From contig CM020510.1 of NCBI GenBank assembly GCA_009823395.1, forward strand, positions 1,003,773 to 1,067,772: a DNA stretch of 64,000 nucleotides, given 5' to 3'. Below are positions 63,812-64,000 of this stretch, piece by piece. Under the pieces are notes generated by a model. That model saw nothing but the letters and a program-made list of their open reading frames with translations, made no database searches and had not been told where the DNA came from. Positions within the stretch are counted from its first letter, which is position 1. Every line of letters begins with the position of its first letter. A program made the position numbers and the translations under genes. This DNA comes from Thamnaconus septentrionalis (Eukaryota > Chordata > Actinopteri > Tetraodontiformes > Monacanthidae).

Positions 63812-64000
63812 GTACTCAGAAGAAGCTCAAGAAGATCAACACCAGAAGCTCCCACACTGTTTTTTCATTTCCAAGAATCTTTGACGCATTCCAGCTGGAA
63901 GTCCTCTGGAAAGGATTTTCCTTCATGAGTCAGAACTCAGGTTACTGTTCCTGTATTTATTGCTTTGCTAGGAACCAACACTAACATTGAACTTCGGCCA

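Overview
This window is from a vertebrate, almost certainly a teleost fish. The genes are multi-exon with GT-AG introns, the proteins read as vertebrate orthologues, and intergenic DNA is full of (CA)n, (TC)n and ATCC-type microsatellites, short inverted-repeat transposons and the 'ATCCCGAGGGAAATTC' tail typical of fish retroposons. Bacterial features such as operons, Shine-Dalgarno sites and CRISPR arrays are absent.

Seven protein-coding genes were found, all on the + strand. (1) igsf11, 3' part only: exons 8412-13723, an Ig-superfamily adhesion molecule; bases 1-8411 are its non-coding upstream or intronic DNA. (2) 17300-20169, a nine-exon single-V-domain Ig membrane protein I cannot name, with a tyrosine-rich tail. 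(3) 21258-23283, a small secreted ZP-domain protein. (4) 24583-31522, dhx40, 17 exons, complete. (5) akt2, non-coding first exon ending at 33936, coding exons 36568-46330, complete, with a long low-complexity 3' UTR. (6) 53090-58118, a cyclin, most likely ccnp (cyclin P), which also neighbours AKT2 in mammals. (7) 62236-63811, the first exons of a vwa7-like gene running off the right edge. A fragment of ribosomal protein gene rpsa lies inverted in the first vwa7 intron at 62672-62825.

Reading frames are broken in two places that look like homopolymer or GC-run errors: two compensating 1-base shifts in the akt2 PH-domain exon and two single-base losses in the last igsf11 exon. The first two ccnp exons also do not join in phase. 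Such marks fit a long-read assembly with incomplete polishing.

Mobile and repeat DNA: a 378-bp TA-flanked inverted-repeat MITE (two full and two half copies), a 229-bp MITE with a 6-bp target duplication just upstream of the ZP gene, a 233-bp hAT-like MITE in a ZP intron, a three-copy dispersed repeat, and a 94-bp perfect inverted repeat on either side of most igsf11 exons here. A 17-copy 40-bp minisatellite opens the window.

The genes do not form one pathway. The most novel item is gene 2: a V-type Ig receptor whose tail is split over small phase-1 exons and carries three YxN (Grb2-type) motifs, a YxxL and an NPxY, one tyrosine being encoded by a 21-nt microexon.
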